From an uncultured Actinomycetes bacterium (GTDB lineage Bacteria; Actinomycetota; CALGFH01), in NCBI GenBank assembly GCA_937881255.1, contig CALGFH010000173.1, positions 1 through 10,197 on the forward strand: a stretch of DNA of 10,197 nucleotides, given 5' to 3'. Made by a program: the position numbers and the translations under genes. Below, one piece after another: positions 1 through 5,540 of the stretch. The notes under the pieces were generated by a model that was not told the origin of the DNA, searched no databases, and saw nothing but the letters and a program-made list of their open reading frames with translations. Position 1 is the first letter of the stretch; every line of letters begins with the position of its first letter.

Positions 1-323
1 GTGGTGTACTGCAGCCCGACCGTCTGGAAGCCGTAGCCGGCGAACAGGGCCAGCCCGATCAGCGCCCCCGCGGCCAGCGCCCCGGACGGCCCCCTGCCGC
101 CTCCGGGCTGGCCGGCGCCCCACAGCCCGCTCCCGGCCAGCTGGGGGCGGATGGCCGCCAGCAGCAGGGCCGCGGCCAGGAACCGGTAGGCGATGAAGGT
201 GAACGGCGGCACCTGGGCGACCGCGTCGCGCACCAGCACGAAGGTCGACCCCCAGACGGCGGTGACGGCCACCATGGCCAGCTCCCACCGGTAGGCGCCG
301 ACCCCCCGGCGGGTGGTGACCAC
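1..323 (-). CDS. EamA/DMT-family transporter, N-terminal part
   Basis: Partial gene: the reading frame runs off the left edge, leaving the first 107 codons. I chose GTG at 323-321 because an AGGGGAGG-type ribosome binding site lies about 6 bases upstream on the minus strand (around 337-329). The translation shows hydrophobic segments at about residues 14-31, 41-58 and 81-97. It also carries motifs typical of EamA (drug/metabolite transporter) proteins: AVWGSTFVLV in the first helix, PPFTFIAYRF leading into the second, and GYGFQTVGLQYT at the end of the third. Family members are about 280-310 residues with ten helices and export or import small metabolites across the cytoplasmic membrane; the substrate cannot be told from this part. 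It is divergent from the gene at 421-1022. Family assignment is confident, function is not. Confidence 0.85.
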   Translation of the reverse strand, partial: MVTTRRGVGAYRWELAMVAVTAVWGSTFVLVRDAVAQVPPFTFIAYRFLAAALLLAAIRPQLAGSGLWGAGQPGGGRGPSGALAAGALIGLALFAGYGFQTVGLQYT

Positions 324-357
324 GACGACCTCCCCTGGTGGACCGGACGACCCGACG

Positions 358-363
358 ATCCTA
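358..363 (-). promoter_or_regulatory. possible -10 element for the EamA transporter gene
   Basis: Read on the minus strand, 363-358 is TAGGAT, which fits the actinobacterial -10 pattern TAnnnT. It lies about 34 bases before the GTG start, leaving room for a short leader carrying the ribosome binding site. I see no convincing -35 at 16-18 bases, so this is a weak call. Confidence 0.3.
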
Positions 364-420
364 CGACCCGCCGCCGTCAGGCCGGTGGCGGCCGTCGCCG
401 GGGTCGGCGAGGATGGCCCC

Positions 421-512
421 ATGGAGGGAGCGCACGTGCTCGAGGCGGCCGCGGCCTGCCAGGCCCTGCTCGGCGCGGCGCCGACCGCGACTGGGCGCGC
501 CGCATCCCCGAG
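421..512 (+). pseudogene. out-of-frame 5' segment of the DinB/MDMPI-like gene
   Basis: ATG at 421 has a GAGGA ribosome binding site at 409-413 and opens 20 codons (MEGAHVLEAAAACQALLGAA) that look like the first helix of a DinB/maleylpyruvate-isomerase protein. After about 480 the family-like sequence (DRDWARRIPEMDW) continues in the next frame, from codon 483 on, and joins the open frame that starts formally at 513. One extra base in the GC tract at about 471-482 would restore a single gene of about 200 residues, the usual family length. Either the copy is frameshifted or the base is a sequence error. If the frameshift is real, this segment cannot make its normal product. Confidence 0.55.
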
Positions 513-1022
513 ATGGACTGGACCGTGGCCGAGGCGGCCGGCCACCTGGCCGAGACCATCCTCTGGTACGCCACCGACCTGGCCGCCGGGGAGCGGCGCC
601 TCGACACCATGGAGCTGCGGGTCCCGCCCGCGACGGCCCATGCCGACCTCATCAGGACGGTCGGCGCCTTCGCCACCGTGCTCGCCCGGGTGGTCGACGC
701 CACCCCGCCGGGCGCCCGCGGCTGGCACCCGATGGGCCAGGCCGACGCCTCCGGGTTCGCGGCCATGGCCTGCGACGAGCTGCTGGTCCACAGCGACGAC
801 GCCGCCCGCGGCCTCGGCGTCCCCTTCACCCCATCGGACGGCCTGGTCAAGGCCACCCTGACCCGCCTGTTCCCCTGGGCCCCCGACGCCGACCCCCGGC
901 CGGCCCTGCTCTGGTGCAACGGCCGCATCGCCCTCCCCGGCCTGCCCCGCCAGGACCGCTGGGCCTGGCACTGCGCCCCCCTCGACGAGTGGGACGGCCA
1001 CAACCCGGCCAACCGCCCCTGA
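513..1022 (+). CDS. DinB-fold / maleylpyruvate isomerase family mycothiol-dependent protein
   Basis: This frame encodes 169 residues resembling the actinobacterial DinB-like group that includes mycothiol-dependent maleylpyruvate isomerase: four-helix metal proteins thought to act with mycothiol or in thiol transfer. The expected metal triad is visible: H11 in GHLAET, and E89 with H93 in DELLVH. The Glu/His spacing of four residues is as in the family. The formal start at 513 has no ribosome binding site and removes the first helix and the usual W upstream, so the true start is probably 421 with a one-base frameshift between. If translated only from 513 the protein would lack about 30 N-terminal residues. 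Substrate unknown. It is transcribed away from the transporter at 1-323. Confidence 0.7.
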   Translation: MDWTVAEAAGHLAETILWYATDLAAGERRLDTMELRVPPATAHADLIRTVGAFATVLARVVDATPPGARGWHPMGQADASGFAAMACDELLVHSDDAARGLGVPFTPSDGLVKATLTRLFPWAPDADPRPALLWCNGRIALPGLPRQDRWAWHCAPLDEWDGHNPANRP

Positions 1023-1037
1023 CCCGGTCCCACGGGT
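1022..1037 (+). terminator. possible weak terminator hairpin after the DinB-like gene
   Basis: ACCCG (1022-1026) pairs with CGGGT (1033-1037) around a six-base loop, starting at the stop codon of the gene before. The stem is only five pairs and there is no T tract, so the call is weak. It is immediately followed by a second small inverted repeat, TGGAT/ATCCA (1038-1051). Confidence 0.25.
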
Positions 1038-1065
1038 TGGATGAATATCCACAGCGTCGTCGGGA

Positions 1066-1104
1066 GCGCTTGAGCGCGGCGGCGAGAAGGGTAGGCTTAG
1101 CGCC
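1066..1104 (+). promoter_or_regulatory. promoter and operator-like palindrome for the toxin-antitoxin-like pair
   Basis: A -35-like TTGAGC (1070-1075) and a -10-like TAGGCT (1092-1097) are separated by 16 bases. The -10 ends only seven bases before ATG 1105, so the transcript would begin at or next to the start codon: a leaderless mRNA, common in Actinomycetota. The palindrome GCGCTTGAGCGC (1066-1077, five-base arms) covers the -35 box, and GAGCGC occurs twice as a direct repeat (1064-1069 and 1072-1077). Type II antitoxins usually repress their own promoter by binding such palindromes, so autoregulation is a reasonable inference. Confidence 0.5.
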
Positions 1105-1257
1105 ATGAGCAGCCAGCCGAATCCCGACTCGATCGAGGTTCCACCGGTCTCGCCGGAGGAGCGTGCCGAGTGGGAGGCGGTCAAGGCCAGGGTCGCCGAG
1201 GGCGACGAGTCCGGCCTCGTTGCCTGGGACGACCTGGCCGCCGAGCTTGGCCTTTAG
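1105..1257 (+). CDS. small antitoxin-like protein (putative type II TA antitoxin)
   Basis: This 50-residue acidic reading frame (begins MSSQPNPDSIEV, ends AWDDLAAELGL) lies just downstream of a promoter-like sequence. The C-terminal pattern, a Trp followed by an acidic/Leu helix ending in ELGL, resembles short antitoxins whose genes precede RelE/ParE-type toxin genes in actinobacteria. Its stop (1255-1257) overlaps the inferred toxin start at 1247, a typical coupled arrangement. No DNA-binding domain is recognisable in so short a protein. It uses codons such as AAT, GTT, CCA and CTT more than the neighbours do, which fits acquisition by transfer but is weak evidence. The call rests on size, gene order and C-terminal pattern, not on a clear domain. 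Confidence 0.6.
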   Translation: MSSQPNPDSIEVPPVSPEERAEWEAVKARVAEGDESGLVAWDDLAAELGL

Positions 1258-1504
1258 GGTCCTCGCGGTCAACCGCTTCGCCGCTGAGCTTCGTGACGCC
1301 CCTGGAGAGCTTCGGGGGTATGTCAGCGCCGTCGTGGCCGTCCTACGGGTCGACCCGACGATGGCCAGCCTCGCGTTCCTGGTCGTGGTCGAAGGCCAGG
1401 ACGAGTACACGGTCGTCTTCGCCAACGGCCGTGGCTTCCTGACCTACTGGGTGCCGCTAGGCGGCGACGTCGTCGTGCTGCTGCGCCTCGTCTGGGCGGG
1501 ATAG
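1247..1504 (+). CDS. putative RelE/ParE-like toxin of a type II TA module
   Basis: From TTG 1247 this frame gives 85 residues. The order of elements matches the RelE/ParE fold: an N-terminal strand then helix (FRVLAVNRFAAEL), a second helix (LRGYVSAVVAVLRVDP), and a C-terminal sheet (EYTVVFANGRGFLTYWVP, then DVVVLLRLVW). RelE members cut mRNA at the ribosome and ParE members inhibit gyrase; which applies is not clear. Start choice is uncertain: TTG 1247 overlaps the upstream gene by 11 bases, has only a weak ribosome binding site, and probably relies on translational coupling. A longer reading from GTG 1163 would add residues that are only the antitoxin gene in another frame. Its last 61 bases lie antisense to the end of nfo. 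Confidence 0.55.
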   Translation: MAFRVLAVNRFAAELRDAPGELRGYVSAVVAVLRVDPTMASLAFLVVVEGQDEYTVVFANGRGFLTYWVPLGGDVVVLLRLVWAG

Positions 1505-2376
1505 GGAACTGGCTCGCGACCCTGTTGCACCCCCGGGGGTGGGCGGAGGCGGTTGAGGCGGGCGAGGTCGGTGGCCATCTGGGTGGGGTCGCCGGTGGTC
1601 TCGGTGATGACCGGGAGGGTGGCCAGGGCGGGGTGGGCGAGGATGGCGGCGAAGCCGTGGTCGCCGATGGTGCCGGTGCCGATGGGGCAGTGGCGGTCGC
1701 GGCCGGCGCCGACCGGGTCGCGGGAGTCGTTGGCATGGACCAGGACCACCCGGTCGCCGAGGGTGGCGAACAGCTCGTCGAGGGCCTTGGTGACGCCGGT
1801 GGGGTCGCTCAGGTCGTAGCCGGCGGCCTGGGCGTGGCAGGTGTCCATGCAGACCTTGAGCCGGGGATGGTGGTCGCAGGCGGCCAGCAGCTCGGCCATC
1901 TCCTCGAACCGGGCCGCCAGGGCGCCCCGGGTGCCGGCGGTCAGCTCCAGGACCAGGTCGGGGTCGTCGGGGCCGGCGAGGGCGTCGGCCAGGGGCAGCA
2001 GGGTCTCGCGGGTGGTGGCCAGGCCGGCGGCGCGGCCGCTGGCCAGGGCCTGGCCGGCGTGGACGACCACGCCGGCGGCGCCGATGGACGCCGCCTTGGC
2101 CAGGGTGGCCGCGACCACCTCGCGGGACCGCTCCCTGGTGACCGGGCTGGCGCTGGCGAAGTTGACCAGGTAGGGGGCGTGGACGAACAGCGGGCCCAGC
2201 CCGGCCTCGGCCACACCGGCCCGGAAGCGCTGGTCGCCCGCCGGGTCGACCGGGGGCGGGGCCCAGCCGCGGGCGTTGGACACGAACACCTGCAGCGACT
2301 CGCAGCCGACGTCGCTGGCGTTGCCGACCGCGTTGGCCAGCCCGCCGGCCACCGACACGTGCGCGCCGATGCGCAC
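1444..2376 (-). CDS. nfo: endonuclease IV (AP endonuclease)
   Basis: Deoxyribonuclease IV cleaves the DNA backbone 5' of abasic sites in base excision repair, using a trinuclear zinc site on a TIM barrel. All nine expected metal ligands can be placed: H66 (VHAPY), H106 (VVHAGQ), E144 (LELTAG), D178 and H181 (MDTCHA), H214 (VHAND), D227 and H229 (DRHCPIG) and E259 (ITETT). The N-terminal GAHVSVAGG is also typical. Start is GTG 2376-2374, one base after the kinase stop, with no clear ribosome binding site of its own, so it is likely made by coupled translation. The frame gives 310 residues against about 270-285 usual. The extra tail of about 30 residues (after NRLRPPPG) is low-complexity, rich in Pro/Thr/Ser/Arg, and overlaps the toxin-like gene on the other strand. 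Confidence 0.95.
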   Translation of the reverse strand: MRIGAHVSVAGGLANAVGNASDVGCESLQVFVSNARGWAPPPVDPAGDQRFRAGVAEAGLGPLFVHAPYLVNFASASPVTRERSREVVAATLAKAASIGAAGVVVHAGQALASGRAAGLATTRETLLPLADALAGPDDPDLVLELTAGTRGALAARFEEMAELLAACDHHPRLKVCMDTCHAQAAGYDLSDPTGVTKALDELFATLGDRVVLVHANDSRDPVGAGRDRHCPIGTGTIGDHGFAAILAHPALATLPVITETTGDPTQMATDLARLNRLRPPPGVQQGREPVPYPAQTRRSSTTTSPPSGTQ

Positions 2377-2377
2377 G

Positions 2378-4414
2378 TCAGAACAGGTTGAGCAGGAGGC
2401 GGACCTCGCTGCCGCGCCTGGCCTGCTCGCCGGGTTCGGGGCTCTGGTCGACGACCCGGCCGCCCACCGGGAGCACGTAGCGGGCCCGCAGGCCGGCGGC
2501 GGCCAGGCGCTCCTCGGCCTCGCGCTTGGAGAGGCCGACGACCTGCGGCACCTCGACCAGGTCGGGGCCCTTGCTGACCCGCAGGACGACCGTCGAGCCC
2601 CAGGGCACCGCCGACCCGGCGCCGGGGTCGGTGCCGACCGCCCGGCCGTCGGGGATGTTGTCGTCGAAGACCCGCTCGCGCCGCACCTTGAGGTTGGCGG
2701 CGGCGAGGACGTCCTCGGCGGAGGAGGCCCGCCGGCCGGTGACGTCGGGGACCGGGACCTTGGGCTTGCCCGCGCTGACCACCACGGTGACGACCTTGCC
2801 GCCCTTGAGGACCGTGCCGCCCTCGGGCCGGGTCGCGATCACGCTGCCCTTGGGGACGGTGAGGCTGGTGTCGGTCGTCCTGCGGAACGGGATTTGGAGA
2901 TCTTCGAGCCGGCCGGTGGCCGCGCCGGCCGGCCGTTTGGTCAGGTCGGGCAGGGTGATCCCGAGCGACGGCTGCAGCACCACGGTGTCGCGGCGCCGGG
3001 CCCGCTCGCCGCCGTCGACCGACTGGGTGGCCACCAGGCCCTCGTGGACGTGGTCGGAGGCGACCGCCTCGCCGACCTGGACCCGCAGCCCCCGGCCCTG
3101 GAGGTCCCGGGTCGCCTCGGCCACCTCCAGCCCGACCACCTCCGGCACCCGCACCGACCCGCCGAGCAGGCCGCCCGCCCGGGTCAGCAGCCCGGCGGCC
3201 AGCAGGCCGACGACGAGCAGCACGGCCAGCAGCCGCCCCTTGCCGATCCTGGCCTGCCGGGCCCGGGTCTTGGGCACCCGCCCGGTGGTGGGCCGGGGCC
3301 GCCGCTGCGCCGGGGCGGCCGGCGGCAGCCGGGTCGCCCCGCTCGCCACCGTCGTCCACCCGTCCAGGCTCCGGGTCTCCGCCGCCCCGGGACCGGCGCC
3401 CCGGGAGGCTTCCCGGGCCTCCGGCGGCCATCCGGTGGTGGGCGCGCCGGCGGGCCCCGGGGCCCCGGGCGGGGCCTGGCCGGGGGCGGCGGTGCCGCCG
3501 GCCGCGGCGGCCCAGGAGGCGGTGGTGTCGGGGCCGCTGGGGAGGAGGGTGGTGGCCCGCAGCGCCTCGTCGACCCGCCGGCGGCGGGGGGCGCCGATGG
3601 CGGCCGCGAAGTCCGAGGCGCGCAGGTAGCGGCGGGTCGGGTCGGGGTCGGTGGCCCGGGTCACGGCCACGTCGAACGGCTCGGGGATGCCGCCGGCCAC
3701 CCGCGAGGGCGGCGGCACCCGGCCGCCGAGGTGCTGCTGGACGACCTGGCGGGCGTCGCCCTCGAACGGCGGCCGTCCGGTGACGCACTCCCAGGCCACC
3801 ACCCCGAGGGCGTAGACGTCGGCCCGCCCGTCGACCACCCCGCCCCGCAGCACCTCGGGCGCGCAGTAGTGGACGGTGGCGGCCAGGGCCTGCCCGTGGC
3901 CGCCCTGGGCGGCCGCCCTGACCAGGCCGAAGTCGGCCACCTTGACCGTCTCGCTGGTCAGGAGGAGGTTCTCCGGCTTGACGTCGAGGTGGACCACCCC
4001 GGCGTGGTGGGCGTGGTCGAGGGCGTCGGCCACCGGGCCGAGCAGCTCGGCGGTGGTCTCCGGGCTGAGGCGCCGCTGGCTGTCGAGCAGGTCGCGCAGG
4101 GTCCGGCCGCTGATGTGCTCCATCACGATCCAGGGCAGGCCCCGCTCCTCGCCCGAGTCGTAGACGGCGACCACGTTGGGGTGCGACAGGCGGGCCGCCG
4201 TGCGGGCCTCGCGCCGGAACTGCTCGGAGAAGCCGCGGTCGCGGGCGAACTCCGGGCGGGGGACCTTGATCGCGACCACCCGGTCGAGCTGCCGGTCGTG
4301 GCCGCGGTAGACGATCGCCATGCCGCCCTGGGCGATGCGGGCGACGACCTCGTAGCGGCGGCGGCCGAGCGTCCGGCCGACAAGGGCGTCCAGGTCGGCG
4401 GTGTTTCTGGCCAA
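2378..4414 (-). CDS. PASTA-domain serine/threonine protein kinase (PknB-like)
   Basis: A membrane kinase of the Hanks type that phosphorylates proteins on Ser/Thr; the outside PASTA repeats of this family bind peptidoglycan fragments or lipid II. With TTG 4414 as start there are 678 residues. The kinase domain covers about 20-275, with glycine loop AQGGMAIVYRG (28-38), VAIK lysine K50, helix C E69, catalytic loop HLDVKPEN (142-149), DFG 161-163 and APE 185-187. A Pro/Ala-rich linker (about 300-390) follows, then one membrane helix (about 395-411) and four PASTA repeats (about 421-484, 485-548, 551-616, 618-675). The HRD arginine is replaced by Leu (L143), so this is a non-RD kinase. TTG 4414 has a weak GGGA site six bases upstream; the frame stays open to 4633, but that would run into the divergent gene. 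It leads directly into nfo. Confidence 0.9.
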   Translation of the reverse strand: MARNTADLDALVGRTLGRRRYEVVARIAQGGMAIVYRGHDRQLDRVVAIKVPRPEFARDRGFSEQFRREARTAARLSHPNVVAVYDSGEERGLPWIVMEHISGRTLRDLLDSQRRLSPETTAELLGPVADALDHAHHAGVVHLDVKPENLLLTSETVKVADFGLVRAAAQGGHGQALAATVHYCAPEVLRGGVVDGRADVYALGVVAWECVTGRPPFEGDARQVVQQHLGGRVPPPSRVAGGIPEPFDVAVTRATDPDPTRRYLRASDFAAAIGAPRRRRVDEALRATTLLPSGPDTTASWAAAAGGTAAPGQAPPGAPGPAGAPTTGWPPEAREASRGAGPGAAETRSLDGWTTVASGATRLPPAAPAQRRPRPTTGRVPKTRARQARIGKGRLLAVLLVVGLLAAGLLTRAGGLLGGSVRVPEVVGLEVAEATRDLQGRGLRVQVGEAVASDHVHEGLVATQSVDGGERARRRDTVVLQPSLGITLPDLTKRPAGAATGRLEDLQIPFRRTTDTSLTVPKGSVIATRPEGGTVLKGGKVVTVVVSAGKPKVPVPDVTGRRASSAEDVLAAANLKVRRERVFDDNIPDGRAVGTDPGAGSAVPWGSTVVLRVSKGPDLVEVPQVVGLSKREAEERLAAAGLRARYVLPVGGRVVDQSPEPGEQARRGSEVRLLLNLF

Positions 4415-4544
4415 GGTCAGTCCCAGGGTCGGTCGCCGCCCGGCGGATACCGGCCGGCAGAGAATTCTAAGCAGGCCCGACCCACAACTGCACGGAAGCT
4501 CAGCGCTGGCGGATCCCGGCCCGGCCCGCGAGAATGCTCCTGAC
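4415..4544. promoter_or_regulatory. divergent intergenic region between kinase and 110-residue gene
   Basis: This 130-base gap is less GC-rich around 4461-4470 than its surroundings. On the minus strand 4469-4464 reads TAGAAT, a good -10 for the kinase gene, about 50 bases before the TTG start; I see no clear -35 at the right spacing. On the plus strand I find no convincing promoter for the gene at 4545. An AATGCT at 4533-4538, six bases before its ATG, is a weak candidate for a leaderless -10. Confidence 0.4.
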
Positions 4545-4877
4545 ATGGCCTTCGAGGACGAGCTGGGGCTGCTCGGATTCCGCCCCGCCCAGGAGAAACG
4601 GGACGGCACCCGGACCTTCTCCCTGACCCGCAACCGCTACCTCACCTACTGGCTGCACCTGCCCGCCGACGACTCGATCGCCCTGTTCACCTGGGAGTTC
4701 GCCCTCGGCGAGTACATGGACGAGTACGGGCTCCAGGTCGGGGCCAACGAGCCCCTCAACCAGTTCCTGTTCCCCCAGGTCGACACCGAGGTGGCCCAGG
4801 ACATGGCCGAGATCGCCAAGGCGATGGAGCGCACCGAGGCGATGTTCGCCGGCATGAACTTCGGCCACCGCGGGTGA
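4545..4877 (+). CDS. hypothetical protein, 110 residues
   Basis: I do not recognise this protein. It is small, soluble-looking and acidic. It starts MAFEDELGLLGF, has a basic/aromatic stretch (FSLTRNRYLTYWLHLP), a beta-like stretch (IALFTWEFALGEYMDEYGLQV), then a C-terminal amphipathic helix (about residues 82-103, EVAQDMAEIAKAMERTEAMF). There is no signal peptide, membrane span or obvious catalytic motif. Codon use (strong third-position GC) is that of a real gene of this genome. I chose ATG 4545 because the protein-like pattern begins there; the frame is open further upstream but the added sequence looks like intergenic DNA. No good ribosome binding site is visible. It may share a transcript with the small membrane protein 51 bases downstream. 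Confidence 0.75.
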   Translation: MAFEDELGLLGFRPAQEKRDGTRTFSLTRNRYLTYWLHLPADDSIALFTWEFALGEYMDEYGLQVGANEPLNQFLFPQVDTEVAQDMAEIAKAMERTEAMFAGMNFGHRG

Positions 4878-4881
4878 GCCC

Positions 4882-4901
4882 GGTTGGAGTAGGCTCCGAC
4901 C
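4882..4901 (+). promoter_or_regulatory. hairpin with embedded TAGGCT between two small genes
   Basis: GGTTGGAG (4882-4889) and CTCCGACC (4894-4901) form an eight-pair stem with one G-U pair and the loop TAGG. It sits just after the 110-residue gene and 28 bases before the ATG at 4929. There is no T tract. The same stretch holds TAGGCT (4890-4895), a possible -10 for the small membrane gene, but no -35 is visible. It could be a weak terminator, a promoter, or an RNA end-protecting hairpin. Confidence 0.35.
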
Positions 4902-4928
4902 CCCTGGCCGACCCTCAGAGGAGACAGC

Positions 4929-5099
4929 ATGCGCCGCGGTGGTTCGCTGCTCATCACGATCCTGCTGCTCCTGGCCGCGTTCTGGGCCGGCATCCAGTAT
5001 GAGCGGAGCAACTGCAAGATCGACCTGCCCGACACCACCGAGCAGGTCGACCAGTCCGTCAAGTGCCGCGACTACGAGGGTGTCGACCTGCCTGGCTAG
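4929..5099 (+). CDS. small single-span membrane protein, 56 residues
   Basis: This short frame has a strong ribosome binding site (AGAGGAGA, about 4917-4924) four to seven bases before ATG 4929. It encodes MRRGG, then one hydrophobic helix (about residues 6-22, SLLITILLLLAAFWAGI), then a mostly acidic tail of about 34 residues with two cysteines (C29 and C47). The positive N-terminus suggests the tail faces outside the cytoplasm, where the cysteines could form a disulfide; the helix could also be an uncleaved signal anchor. No lipobox is evident. I do not recognise a family. A long hairpin begins 20 bases after its stop, so it is probably the last gene of its transcript, perhaps together with the gene at 4545. 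Confidence 0.7.
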   Translation: MRRGGSLLITILLLLAAFWAGIQYERSNCKIDLPDTTEQVDQSVKCRDYEGVDLPG

Positions 5100-5118
5100 G
5101 ACATCTGGACGGTGGTCG

Positions 5119-5158
5119 GTGGGCCGCCCGTGGCCGCCAGCGGCCGTGGGCGGCCCAC
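5119..5158 (+). terminator. long GC-rich hairpin, probable terminator
   Basis: Arms 5119-5137 and 5140-5158 can pair over 19 positions. The outer 11 (GTGGGCCGCCC with GGGCGGCCCAC) and inner 6 (GGCCGC with GCGGCC) are perfect, with two G-U pairs between and a tiny CA loop. Positions 5117-5118 and 5159-5160 can extend the stem by two more pairs. It lies between the stop at 5099 and the start at 5205. There is no T tract after it, as is common for terminator-like hairpins in high-GC actinobacteria. It most likely ends the transcript of the small membrane gene; an attenuator role in the leader of the cyclase genes is an alternative. Confidence 0.65.
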
Positions 5159-5204
5159 TGCCTTGGCCGGGACATCGGCGGGGGCTCGGGTGGGAGGAGG
5201 TCCG

Positions 5205-5540
5205 GTGCTCGGGCGCGCCACCTACCTGGCCCTGATGGCCGCCTGCCTGCTGGTCACCCTGCCCCTGGAGCTGGTCCTCAAGGCGGGTGTGTACCGCCGC
5301 ACCCGCCGCTGGCTGGCCGCCCTGGTCCCGGTGTTCCTGGCCTTCAGCCTGTGGGACTGGCTGGCCATCCGCCGCGGTCACTGGTCCTACAGCTCCAGCT
5401 ACACCACCGGCATCGAGCTCCTCGGCCTGCCGCTGGAGGAGCTGGTCTTCTTCGTGGTCGTCCCGACCTGCGCCCTCCTCACCTACCAGGCGGTCGTCCG
5501 CCTCCTCCCGGCCCGCACCCCCGGGAACGCCCCCCGGTGA
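5205..5540 (+). CDS. crtYc: lycopene cyclase domain protein, first subunit (CrtYc-like)
   Basis: This 111-residue membrane protein matches the first half of the heterodimeric lycopene cyclases of actinobacteria, which close the end rings of lycopene or related carotenoids in the cytoplasmic membrane. Seen in sequence: three hydrophobic helices (about 5-27, 36-54, 78-101), the SLWDWLAIRRGHWSY segment, and the signature PLEELVFFVVVPTCALLTY (76-94) with its paired glutamates. Start GTG 5205 has a GGGAGGAGG ribosome binding site at 5192-5200. The stop overlaps the GTG of the partner gene (GTGA at 5537-5540), so the two halves are translated together in equal amounts. Which ring type it makes (beta or epsilon, C40 or C50) cannot be told from sequence by eye. 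Confidence 0.88.
   Translation: MLGRATYLALMAACLLVTLPLELVLKAGVYRRTRRWLAALVPVFLAFSLWDWLAIRRGHWSYSSSYTTGIELLGLPLEELVFFVVVPTCALLTYQAVVRLLPARTPGNAPR

Noticed and set aside
313..861. Plus-strand frame of 182 codons starting GTG 313
   Set aside because: Only its 421-480 part looks protein-like, as the first helix of the DinB-type gene. The region before is the transporter promoter and the region after is Pro/Ser/Arg-rich off-frame sequence.
1038..1051. Small inverted repeat TGGAT-GAAT-ATCCA as an operator
   Set aside because: Only five-base arms and it lies about 20 bases upstream of the -35 box; the palindrome at 1066-1077 over the -35 box is the better operator candidate.
1525..2391. Plus-strand frame of 288 codons opposite nfo
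   Set aside because: Composition is Gly/Val/Ala/Asp repeats, with no family pattern. The opposite strand carries all nine metal ligands of endonuclease IV, so this is a high-GC shadow.
2276..4543. Plus-strand frame of 755 codons opposite the kinase
   Set aside because: Low-complexity Gly/Pro/Ala/Asp sequence with no domain; the minus strand has a full kinase plus four PASTA repeats.
4415..4633. Longer N-terminus for the PASTA kinase starting at 4633
   Set aside because: It would overlap the divergent 110-residue gene, add non-family sequence and cross the likely -10 at 4469-4464.
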